From Caballeronia insecticola (GTDB taxonomy: Bacteria; Pseudomonadota; Gammaproteobacteria; Burkholderiales; Burkholderiaceae), in the NCBI RefSeq assembly GCF_000402035.1, contig NC_021287.1, positions 1,364,001 to 1,428,000 on the forward strand: DNA of 64,000 nt, in the 5' to 3' direction. The translations under genes were made by a program, and so were the position numbers. The notes under the pieces were generated by a model that made no database searches, was not told where the DNA came from, and saw only the letters and a program-made list of their open reading frames with translations. Shown piece by piece: positions 57,063 to 64,000 of the stretch (positions within the stretch are counted from its first letter, which is position 1; every line of letters starts with the position of its first letter).

Positions 57063-59570
57063 ATGAGACAATCTCGATCAGGATATTTAGTTATACGAAG
57101 CGTATTGATGACGACGGCTGTCGCGGCGTCGCTTCTGCTGACATCGTGCGGCGGCTCGAATTCGGGCTCGGCCAACCTGACGCCGTCGGCGCGCGCGGCC
57201 GCGCTCGGCGAAAATCTGCAGATGCGCGTCGAAATCGATACCAACGACGCGGCGACATCCGGCACGAACTGCGCGGACCTCGGCGCGGACTGGGCGAGCT
57301 GCGCGCGCGGCAAGCTGATTCTCGAAAACACCGGCGGCCGCAGCCTCGCCGCCGGAGGCTGGACGCTCTATGTGCACAGCATCCGGCGCATTCTGGCGGT
57401 CGAGCATCCCGCCTTTGCGTGGAAGCACATCACCGGCGATCTCTACGCGCTCACGCCCGCCGCCGGCGCGTTCACGCTCGGCGCGGGCGAGCGCATCGAA
57501 GTGCCGTTCGTCGGCGAGTACTGGTATCAGCGCTACAGCGATCTGTTGCCGCGCGCGTATGTCGTGGCGGACGGCAGCGAGACGCCCGCTATCCTCAAGC
57601 ACAACGATACCGACGACGAAACGCGCTACGTCGACCGCATTCCGCCGATCAAGGACGACGCCACAACGCTCGCCGCGACGCCCGCGCAAGTGCAGCGTGC
57701 CCGCGCGGAGGCCGCGCTGCCCACTGCGCAGCAGACAGCCGCGCGCGCCGTGCCCGCCGTGCTGCGTGAAACGGCGGGAGAGGGCGCGGTGCAGATTGGC
57801 GGCATCGATTTGTCGCTGGCCGGGCTGAGCGCGTCGCAAGTCACGGCGCTGCGTTCGCGCGCAACCACGCTCGGCCTCAATGGTCCGGCCGCGCGCGTGA
57901 GCGGCCAGATCGTCGGCGCTGCGCTGCCGGGCGATACCGCGAAGAGCGGCGGCTATCGGCTGACGATCGCATCAGGCGGCGTGAACATCGACGCCTTCGA
58001 CGCCGCCGGGCTCTACTACGGCGCGCAGACGCTGCTCTCGCTCACGCCGGCGGGCGGCGGCAGCGTGCCGGCAATCACCATCGAAGACGCGCCGCGTTAT
58101 AGCTATCGCGGCATGCATGTGGATGTCGCGCGCAACTTCCGCCAGCCCGCTACGCTGCGCCGCCTGATCGACCAGATGGGCGCGTACAAGCTCAATCGCC
58201 TGCACTTGCATTTGTCGGACGACGAAGGTTGGCGCATCGAGATTCCCGGCCTGCCCGAACTCACCGAGATCGGCTCGAAACGTTGTCACGATCTCACCGA
58301 AATGCGCTGTCTCGTGCCGCAACTCGGTTCGGGTCCGGACAACCGCTCGGGCGGCGGCTATCTGAGCCGCGCGGAGTATGTCGCGCTGGTGCGTTACGCG
58401 GCGGACCGTTTCGTCGAGATCGTGCCGGAAATCGACATGCCCGGGCACGCGCGCGCCGCGGTGGTGTCGATGGAAGCGCGTTATCAGCGTCTGCGCGCGA
58501 AAGGCGATGCAGCGGGCGCCAGCGCGTACCGGCTGCTCGATCCGGCCGACACCTCGAACACGACGACCGTCCAGTTCTACGATCGCCGCAGCTTCCTGAA
58601 TCCGTGCTCGGACGGCGCGCAGCGTTTCGCGTCGAAGGTGATCGGCGAAATTGCGGCGATGCATCGCGAAGCCGGCGCACCGATCTCGGTCTGGCATTTC
58701 GGCGGCGACGAGGCGAAGAACATCCTGCTCGGCTCGGGCTTCCAGCCGCTCGACGGCACCGATGCCGGCAAAGGTCGCGTGAATCTCGCGGCGCAGGACA
58801 AGCCGTGGGCGCGTTCGCCGCAATGTACGGCGCTGCTCGCGGCGGGCAAGGCGGCATCCGTCGACGAACTGCCGTCGATGTTCGCGCGTCAGGTGAGCCA
58901 GATCGTGCGCACGAACGGCATCGGCACGATGGCGGCGTGGCAGGACGGCATCAAGCATGCGAACGGCCCGCAAGATTTCGCGACCGCGAACATGATGGTG
59001 ACGATGTGGGACCCGATCTTCTGGGGCGCGGCGGATACGGTGCAGTCGCTCGGCAAGCAGGGCTACAAGACGGTGCTCGCGCTGCCGGACTATCTGTACT
59101 TCGATTTCCCGTATTCGCTCGATCAGCACGAGCGCGGGTACTACTGGGGATCGCACGCCACGGACAGCTTCAAGACGTTCTCGCTCGCGCCGGATAACCT
59201 GCCGCAGAACGCGGAAATCATGGCCGACCGCGACGGCGTTCCGTTCGAGGTGACGAGCGCCGGACCGGCGCCGCACATCGAAGGCATTCAGGGGCAGGCC
59301 TGGGCCGAAGTGATGCGCAACGATCAGCAGTTCGAGTACATGGTGTACCCGCGCGTGCTGGCGCTTGCGGAGCGCGCGTGGCATCGCGCTGCGTGGGAGC
59401 TGCCGTATCGCGATGGCGAACGCTTCAAGCTCGGCGACACCAATAAGGTCGACAAGGCCGCGCTCGCGCAGGACTGGGCGGGTTTCATGAGCGTCGTGCA
59501 GAACCGCGAGTTGCCGAAGCTGACGCGCGCGGGTGCGCTGATGCGGCCCGCGCTCGGGCTGAGCAATTGA
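57063..59570 (+). CDS. GH20 beta-N-acetylhexosaminidase (chitobiase) lipoprotein
   Basis: 835-residue exported chitobiase that splits N-acetylglucosamine dimers. The N-terminus is a lipoprotein signal with lipobox LTSC (Cys29). Residues 50-170 form the CHB/HEX N-terminal beta domain (LENTGGRSLAAGGWTLYVHS). The catalytic domain begins near 340 (ITIEDAPRYSYRGMHVDVAR, RLHLHLSDDEGWRIEIPGLP). The acid-base pair Asp549-Glu550 lies in WHFGGDEAKNI. Layout and key residues follow Serratia chitobiase (D539-E540). The SD GGAGGAGCA precedes the ATG. No chitinase or GlcNAc genes are close by, so its substrate source is unclear. Confidence 0.92.
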   Translation: MRQSRSGYLVIRSVLMTTAVAASLLLTSCGGSNSGSANLTPSARAAALGENLQMRVEIDTNDAATSGTNCADLGADWASCARGKLILENTGGRSLAAGGWTLYVHSIRRILAVEHPAFAWKHITGDLYALTPAAGAFTLGAGERIEVPFVGEYWYQRYSDLLPRAYVVADGSETPAILKHNDTDDETRYVDRIPPIKDDATTLAATPAQVQRARAEAALPTAQQTAARAVPAVLRETAGEGAVQIGGIDLSLAGLSASQVTALRSRATTLGLNGPAARVSGQIVGAALPGDTAKSGGYRLTIASGGVNIDAFDAAGLYYGAQTLLSLTPAGGGSVPAITIEDAPRYSYRGMHVDVARNFRQPATLRRLIDQMGAYKLNRLHLHLSDDEGWRIEIPGLPELTEIGSKRCHDLTEMRCLVPQLGSGPDNRSGGGYLSRAEYVALVRYAADRFVEIVPEIDMPGHARAAVVSMEARYQRLRAKGDAAGASAYRLLDPADTSNTTTVQFYDRRSFLNPCSDGAQRFASKVIGEIAAMHREAGAPISVWHFGGDEAKNILLGSGFQPLDGTDAGKGRVNLAAQDKPWARSPQCTALLAAGKAASVDELPSMFARQVSQIVRTNGIGTMAAWQDGIKHANGPQDFATANMMVTMWDPIFWGAADTVQSLGKQGYKTVLALPDYLYFDFPYSLDQHERGYYWGSHATDSFKTFSLAPDNLPQNAEIMADRDGVPFEVTSAGPAPHIEGIQGQAWAEVMRNDQQFEYMVYPRVLALAERAWHRAAWELPYRDGERFKLGDTNKVDKAALAQDWAGFMSVVQNRELPKLTRAGALMRPALGLSN

Positions 59571-59600
59571 ACGGCTGAACGAAAGCACGCTGTAGAAACG

Positions 59601-59626
59601 ACAAAGCCGCCCGAAGGCGGCTTTGT
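59601..59626 (+). terminator. Terminator after the chitobiase gene
   Basis: ACAAAGCCGCC pairs with GGCGGCTTTGT around a four-base CGAA loop. It is symmetric and may also serve the convergent PpiC gene, whose stop is 50 bases away. Confidence 0.8.
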
Positions 59627-59675
59627 CCGTTCATGCCCTGCGCAAAGACAACAGCGAAGGCAAAAGCCGAAGCAC

Positions 59676-60458
59676 TTACTTGATCACCGCCTTGCTTCGC
59701 AAGCCTTCCTCGAACGCCTGCAGCTTTTCCTGCTGGATCTGCTGCGCAATCTGCTGCTTGACCTGCTCGAGCGGCGGCGGGGCGACCTCGCGCGAGTCGT
59801 CCATGCGGATGATGTGCCAGCCGAACTGCGTCTTCACCGGCTCGGGCGTCACCTGGCCCTTCGTGAGCTTCTCGGCGGCCGCGCCGAATTCCGGCACATA
59901 AGCCGACGGCGACGACCAGTCCAGATCGCCACCGTTCTTGCCCGATCCCGGATCCTTCGAATATTGCTTGGCGAGATCCTCGAAGCTCGCGCCGCCCTTG
60001 ATCTTCGCGATCAGATCTTTCGCTTGCGCTTCGTTGTCGACGAGAATGTGGTGCAGATGCAATTCCTTGCCGCCACCGTTCTGCTGAACCAGTTTGTCGT
60101 AGCGCGCCTTGATTTCCGCGTCGGTCGGCGTGTTCTTCTTCACGAAGTCTTCGATCAGCGCGCGCAGCACGACGGTCTGCTGCGCGACGGCCAGTTGCGC
60201 CTTCACGTCGGGACGCGTCGCGATACCTTCGCGTGCGGCTTCCTGCATCAGGATTTCGCGATTGATGAGTTCCTCGCGCACGGCTTGCTTGAGCTGCGGC
60301 GAATCCTGCTGACCTTGAGCGACGAGTTGCTTCACGAGCGCATCGGCGCGCGACGTGGGAATCGGCGTGCCGTTCACGACGGCAACATTCTGCGCGAACG
60401 CGGGCGCCGCCGCGAACGCGGCCAGCAACACCCAGACGCGGGTTTTCTTCAATGTCAT
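59676..60458 (-). CDS. Periplasmic PpiC-type peptidyl-prolyl isomerase
   Basis: 260-residue parvulin with cleavable signal (MTLKKTRVWVLLAAFAAAPA, cut before QNVAVV). The chaperone-like first half is QNVAVVNGTPIPTSRADALV through FVKKNTPTDAEIKARYDKLV. The parvulin domain has HLHHILVDNEAQAKDLI, GGDLDWSSPSAYVPEF, KGQVTPEPVKTQFGWHIIRM. It resembles PrsA/PpiC-like secreted foldases in betaproteobacteria. bolA and yciB lie upstream on the same strand but the gap of 103 bases makes a separate promoter possible. It is a different class from the membrane-bound PpiD encoded earlier. Confidence 0.93.
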   Translation of the reverse strand: MTLKKTRVWVLLAAFAAAPAFAQNVAVVNGTPIPTSRADALVKQLVAQGQQDSPQLKQAVREELINREILMQEAAREGIATRPDVKAQLAVAQQTVVLRALIEDFVKKNTPTDAEIKARYDKLVQQNGGGKELHLHHILVDNEAQAKDLIAKIKGGASFEDLAKQYSKDPGSGKNGGDLDWSSPSAYVPEFGAAAEKLTKGQVTPEPVKTQFGWHIIRMDDSREVAPPPLEQVKQQIAQQIQQEKLQAFEEGLRSKAVIK

Positions 60459-60561
60459 CGGAGAGGTTCCTAACTGAGCAATCAGACGCCTTTACAGGCG
60501 AGATTCAAGAGGCCACGGCTTAGGCGATACAGAGAAATGGGCGGCCGTGCCACGCGCGCGT

Positions 60562-60876
60562 CTATTCGAATTGTTCTGCGAACTCCTGCGGCGTGTAAGC
60601 CCGGATGGCGAGCGCGTGCACGCCGCGCCGCATTTCCTCGGCCAGCGCATCATACACCAGTCGATGCCGCGCCACGCGCGCGCGGCCCGCGAAGCATTCC
60701 GCCACGATCGTGACCGTGTAATGGCTTCCCGAGGCGGCGCCCGCATGACCCGCGTGGGCGGCGCTATCGTCGTCGATATGTACCGATTGCGCCGCGAGCG
60801 CCGCGTTCAGGCGCGCTTCGAGATGCGCGATTTTGTCCGCCGCGGATGCATTGACGAAATCGAAGGCCTCGCTCAT
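60562..60876 (-). CDS. bolA: BolA family protein
   Basis: 104-residue BolA-like protein, which with monothiol glutaredoxins handles Fe-S clusters and affects stress morphology. Features are the helix [20 protein letters not shown] and the motif [31 protein letters not shown], then [20 protein letters not shown]. The histidines H73 region (RHRLVYDAL) correspond to cluster ligands. An insertion of Ala/Gly/His residues ([14 protein letters not shown]) is longer than in E. coli BolA. Its ATG overlaps the yciB stop by four bases, so they are translationally coupled. Confidence 0.9.
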   Translation of the reverse strand: MSEAFDFVNASAADKIAHLEARLNAALAAQSVHIDDDSAAHAGHAGAASGSHYTVTIVAECFAGRARVARHRLVYDALAEEMRRGVHALAIRAYTPQEFAEQFE

Positions 60877-61409
60877 TGTTCATCCTCCTTCATGTGCTTC
60901 GCGAGCCAGAAGCTCTGCGCGACGATGAACAACACCAGACAGCCCGTCGCGCCGAACAGCTTGAAATTCACCCATTGATCCGTGGTGAAGTTATACGCGA
61001 CGAACAGGTTCACGATACCCAGCAGCGCGAAAAACACCGCCCACGCGACGTTCAACTGGCCCCACACGCGATGCGGCAACACGATCTGCTTGCCCATCAT
61101 CGCTTCGATCAGATTCTTGTTGAAAGCCATCTGCGCGATGATCAGCGCGAGCGCGAACAGCCAGTAGAGCGCGGTCGGCTTCCATTTGATGAAGGTGTCG
61201 TTGTGCAGCACGAGCGTCGCGCCGCCGAACACGACGACCACACCGAGGCTCACCCACAGCATCGGGTCGACCTTGCGGTGCCGGAACGCCACCCAGGCGA
61301 TCTGCACGAGCGTCGCCGCGATCGCGACTGCCGTCGCCGTGTAAATGCCCCAGATCTTGAATGCGACGAAAAAGAGAATGATCGGAAACAGATCGAACAG
61401 AAATTTCAT
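60873..61409 (-). CDS. yciB: Inner-membrane septation protein A family
   Basis: 178-residue polytopic membrane protein of the YciB/IspZ family. It begins [20 protein letters not shown], the near invariant N-terminus, and has five hydrophobic segments. [38 protein letters not shown] and [20 protein letters not shown] are family blocks. It contributes to cell envelope maintenance and division-site fidelity, though its mechanism is not settled. Overlaps bolA by four bases. ATG 61409 is chosen because CGGACGCC precedes it and the preceding frame lacks hydrophobic sense. Confidence 0.92.
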   Translation of the reverse strand: MKFLFDLFPIILFFVAFKIWGIYTATAVAIAATLVQIAWVAFRHRKVDPMLWVSLGVVVVFGGATLVLHNDTFIKWKPTALYWLFALALIIAQMAFNKNLIEAMMGKQIVLPHRVWGQLNVAWAVFFALLGIVNLFVAYNFTTDQWVNFKLFGATGCLVLFIVAQSFWLAKHMKEDEQ

Positions 61410-61461
61410 TGGCGTCCGGACGTGAAGGGCATCGGATGAATGCGGGGTGCGCGAGACGCGA

Positions 61462-61522
61462 ACGCCCGCCTGACGAGGCGGGCGTCGATACGGACTGGAA
61501 GCGGGGCGCTCCCGGGCGCCCC
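61462..61522 (-). terminator. Two adjacent hairpins downstream of msrB
   Basis: ACGCCCGCC/GGCGGGCGT (61462-61485, six-base loop) and GGGGCGC/GCGCCCC (61503-61522, six-base loop). Neither has a T-tract, so they are probable RNA structures between msrB and yciB rather than efficient intrinsic terminators. Confidence 0.4.
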
Positions 61523-61537
61523 GTGCCGGGCTCGCGC

Positions 61538-61960
61538 TTACTTGGATTCGAATTGTAGCGCAGCCGAGTTGATGCAATAGCGCAACCCGGTCGGCGCCGG
61601 ACCGTCCTCGAAGACGTGGCCGAGATGCGCGCCGCAGTTCTTGCATTGCACCTCGATGCGCAGCATGCCGTGCGAGCGGTCGGTCTTTTCCTGAATCACT
61701 TCGCCGTTGATCGGCTTGAAATAGCTCGGCCAGCCGCAGCCGGCGTCGAATTTCGTGTCCGATTCGAACAGCGGGGTGCCGCAGCACACGCAGTCGTACA
61801 CGCCGCGCTCGAAGTGGTCCCAGTATTCGCCGGTAAACGGCCGCTCGGTCGCGGCCTGGCGCGTAACCTTGTACTGCATGTCGTTCAGTTCGCGGCGATA
61901 GCTCGCGTCGTCTTTTTGCAGCGGATGGCCGGTCGTGTCGGGGGTGTCGTCTCGGTTCAT
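61538..61960 (-). CDS. msrB: Peptide-methionine (R)-S-oxide reductase
   Basis: 140-residue MsrB that reduces R-methionine sulfoxide. The two zinc CxxC pairs are [12 protein letters not shown] and [11 protein letters not shown]. The catalytic cysteine is in [13 protein letters not shown], with [12 protein letters not shown] and HGMLRIEV nearby. The N-terminal 25 residues are polar and specific to this group of bacteria. The ATG at 61960 is preceded by AAAGGACC. It stands between selO and yciB on the same strand; msrB and yciB are 128 bases apart with two hairpins between. Confidence 0.95.
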   Translation of the reverse strand: MNRDDTPDTTGHPLQKDDASYRRELNDMQYKVTRQAATERPFTGEYWDHFERGVYDCVCCGTPLFESDTKFDAGCGWPSYFKPINGEVIQEKTDRSHGMLRIEVQCKNCGAHLGHVFEDGPAPTGLRYCINSAALQFESK

Positions 61961-62011
61961 ATCGGTCCTTTTTCGGGTTTCTTTACTGAGGCCTGGTATA
62001 TGGGGGCGCGG

Positions 62012-63613
62012 TCACGAAGAACAACTCACTTCCAGCCCGCTCGCCCAGTCGGGCGGCAGGCCGGCGTATGCCTCGTATTCCGGCTGCTCGTCGAAGGGGC
62101 GGCGCAGCACATCCAGCAGGCGCGCCACCTCCGAGAAGTCTTTATCGGTCGCCTGGCGGATCGCCTGTTCCGCCAGATGATTGCGCAGCACGTACTTCGG
62201 ATTCACGCGATTCATCGCCGCGGCACGACTGGCGTCGTCGCGCGGCTCGAGCGTCAGGCGCTCGCGATATTGCACCGCCCACGCATCGAACGCGGCGCGG
62301 TCGAGGAAGAGGTCGCGCACCGGCGCATCGCCGCTCGCATCGGATTTCGATAGCTTCGACAAGTTCCGGAACGTGAGCGTGAAGTCCGCGCGATTGGCGT
62401 GCATGATCTCGAAGAGCGCGTTCGCGAGCTTGTCGTCGCCGTCGTGCTCGATGTCGAGACCGAGCTTCGCGCGCATCTTCGCCACCAGCGCGGGCGCGAA
62501 ACGCGCCTTGAAGCCTTCGAGCACCTTTTGCGCCTCTTCGACCACGCGCTCGGCGCGGCCTTCTTCCGGCAGGTTTTCGCCCACGAGCGGCACGAGCGCC
62601 TGCGCGAGACAAAACAGGTTCCAGTAGCCGACCTGCGGCTGGCGTCCATACGAATAGCGCCCCTGCGTATCCGAGTGATTGCAGACGTGATGCGCGTTGA
62701 AGCCGTCCATGAAGCCGAACGGACCGTAGTCGATCGTCAGGCCGAGAATCGACATGTTGTCGGTGTTCATCACGCCATGACAGAAGCCGACGCCTTGCCA
62801 TTGCACCATCAGATCGGCGGTGGAGCGCACGGCTTCGCCCAGCAGGGCGAGATAGGGATCATGCGCGTCGCGGCAATGCGGATAGAAGCGATCGATCACG
62901 TGATCGGCGAGCTTTTTCAGTTCGTCGACGCGATCGTTCGAATAGAAGTGCTCGAAGTGACCGAAGCGCACGAAGCTCGGCGCCACGCGCGTGACGATCG
63001 CCGCCGTCTCCACGGTCTCGCGGCGCACCGGCAAGTCGGAGCCGATCACCGCGAACGCGCGCGTGGTCGGAATGCCGAGATGGTGCATCGCCTCCGAGCA
63101 CAGAAACTCGCGGATCGACGAACGCAGCACCGCGCGGCCATCGCCCATGCGCGAATAGGGCGTGCGTCCCGCGCCCTTCAACTGCACTTCGAGCCGTGCG
63201 CCGCCGGCGTCGATTTCGCCCAGCGTGAGCGCGCGGCCGTCGCCCAGTTGACCGGCCCACACGCCGAACTGATGCCCGGAATACACGGCCGCATACGGCA
63301 GCGCATCGCTTGGCCAGTCGCGCGTCGGATTGCCGGCGAAGTAAGCGGCGAATGCGTCTTTTTCGGGGCCGAAAGCGACTTCCGGCGCGATGCCGAGCGC
63401 CTGGGCCATCTCGTCCGATAGCGCCACGAGATAGGGATCGGGCACGGGCGCGGCCGGGAGCCGCGTGAGGAAAGCGGTGCCGAGCGCGGCGAACGAACCC
63501 TGCTTGCCGGTCTCGATCGCGCCGGCTATCTCGCTTATGGCGCTCATGGAAAGCGCACCGGCGGGCGTCTCGTCGCGCGCAGCGCGCACGGCATTGCTTG
63601 GGGAAAACGACAT
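62012..63613 (-). CDS. selO: SelO family protein adenylyltransferase
   Basis: 533-residue pseudokinase-fold enzyme (YdiU/SelO) that attaches AMP to Ser, Thr or Tyr and helps in oxidative stress. [27 protein letters not shown] is the nucleotide-binding core in an inverted kinase orientation, then [28 protein letters not shown] with metal ligands Asn and Asp. The C-terminus ends SCSS, where eukaryotic SelO has selenocysteine three residues from the end. Here it is cysteine. Start ATG 63613 is chosen since [17 protein letters not shown] begins the family sequence; 28 extra residues upstream have no homology. Neighbouring msrB shares an oxidative theme. Confidence 0.95.
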   Translation of the reverse strand: MSFSPSNAVRAARDETPAGALSMSAISEIAGAIETGKQGSFAALGTAFLTRLPAAPVPDPYLVALSDEMAQALGIAPEVAFGPEKDAFAAYFAGNPTRDWPSDALPYAAVYSGHQFGVWAGQLGDGRALTLGEIDAGGARLEVQLKGAGRTPYSRMGDGRAVLRSSIREFLCSEAMHHLGIPTTRAFAVIGSDLPVRRETVETAAIVTRVAPSFVRFGHFEHFYSNDRVDELKKLADHVIDRFYPHCRDAHDPYLALLGEAVRSTADLMVQWQGVGFCHGVMNTDNMSILGLTIDYGPFGFMDGFNAHHVCNHSDTQGRYSYGRQPQVGYWNLFCLAQALVPLVGENLPEEGRAERVVEEAQKVLEGFKARFAPALVAKMRAKLGLDIEHDGDDKLANALFEIMHANRADFTLTFRNLSKLSKSDASGDAPVRDLFLDRAAFDAWAVQYRERLTLEPRDDASRAAAMNRVNPKYVLRNHLAEQAIRQATDKDFSEVARLLDVLRRPFDEQPEYEAYAGLPPDWASGLEVSCSS

Positions 63614-63720
63614 GTTGAGCGCCTCAGAGTTAAACGATATTGTAATTCCGCGCCCGCGGGCCTGCAGGAGCCGGGCCGCCGTCGAACGCCAAGCCATCGA
63701 CCCTTCCGAGGACCTCGCCT

Positions 63721-64000
63721 ATGACGTCGCCGCTTTACGGGCAAATGATGGAACTACCGCTGCTCGCGTCGTCCCTGCTGTCCCATGCATCGCGCCATTT
63801 CGGCGACAACGAGATCGTGTCGCGCCGCATCGAAGGCGATATCCACCGCTACACCTACCGCGACTGCGAAAAACGCGCGAAGCAACTCGCGCAGGCGCTC
63901 ACGGCGCTCGGCGTGGAGCAGGGCGAGCGCATCGGCACGCTTGCATGGAACGGCTACCGGCATCTCGAATGCTATTACGGCATCGCGGGCATGGGCGCCG
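63721..64000 (+). CDS. Fatty-acyl-CoA ligase / AMP-binding enzyme, 3' end outside window
   Basis: The first 93 codons of an ANL superfamily enzyme. The start is MTSPLYGQMMELPLLASSLL, then HASRHFGDNEIVSRRIEGDI, HRYTYRDCEKRAKQLAQALT, ALGVEQGERIGTLAWNGYRH and LECYYGIAGMGA, which is the N-terminal lobe typical of long/medium-chain acyl-CoA ligases. The catalytic ATP-binding motifs lie right of the window. It is divergent from selO. The substrate is not deducible from this part, and the ATG at 63721 is the only plausible start, with no strong SD seen. Confidence 0.82.
   Translation, partial: MTSPLYGQMMELPLLASSLLSHASRHFGDNEIVSRRIEGDIHRYTYRDCEKRAKQLAQALTALGVEQGERIGTLAWNGYRHLECYYGIAGMGA

Overview
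The window is a stretch of chromosome from a GC-rich betaproteobacterium of the Burkholderia group (Burkholderia sensu lato, most likely Paraburkholderia or Caballeronia). The evidence is the base composition and codon use, the gene order tig-clpP-clpX-lon-hupB-tRNA-Val-tRNA-Asp-ppiD, an Ara4N (lipid A modification) cluster, and the AhpC/AhpD peroxidase pair. The exact genus is an inference. I found no insertion sequence, prophage, CRISPR array or island of deviant composition. This is core chromosome, and most of what is new here lies in regulatory DNA and in a few odd proteins.

Layout: 1-3086 carries arnB (cut by the window edge), a small ArnE/F-type membrane protein and arnT on the minus strand, for aminoarabinose modification of LPS. 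A Mth938-like gene follows. Positions 4315-8361 hold alaA-hom-thrC (alanine/pyruvate transamination and threonine synthesis), then the ABC-F ATPase ybiT. From 10188 to 13205 on the minus strand lie a DUF1289 protein, an outer-membrane phospholipase A with a long N-terminal extension, and an Nramp metal transporter. Positions 13833-17961 are a putrescine importer operon, potFGHI. Positions 18010-23833 (minus) are a threonine/serine dehydratase-like gene, argE and mfd, divergent from ispD-ispF (23959-25218).

Positions 25257-28838 (minus) hold ahpD, ahpC with an OxyR-like promoter, and an EnvZ/OmpR-type two-component system. A small secreted protein plus a DUF1501 protein follow, then a phytoene-synthase-fold protein that has lost its aspartate motifs, a conserved hypothetical, tRNA-Leu, a DUF2946-PepSY pair and glycerate kinase. 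Positions 36121-45472 are the proteostasis block: trigger factor, ClpP, ClpX, Lon, HU-beta, two tRNAs and PpiD.

The right part has a small lipoprotein, divergent tesA and ybbA-like genes whose start codons overlap, pgi, bifunctional NAD(P)HX repair nnrDE, a DadA-like FAD oxidoreductase, purL, a GH20 chitobiase lipoprotein, a PpiC parvulin, bolA, yciB, msrB, selO and the start of an acyl-CoA ligase gene. The best leads are the TGTAAC operator cluster abutting the ompR-like promoter, the OxyR-like ahpC promoter followed by a 9-bp tandem repeat before ahpD, the aspartate-less synthase homologue, a perfect 12-bp inverted repeat upstream of purL, and the overlapping tesA/ybbA starts. No wholly new multi-gene system is evident.
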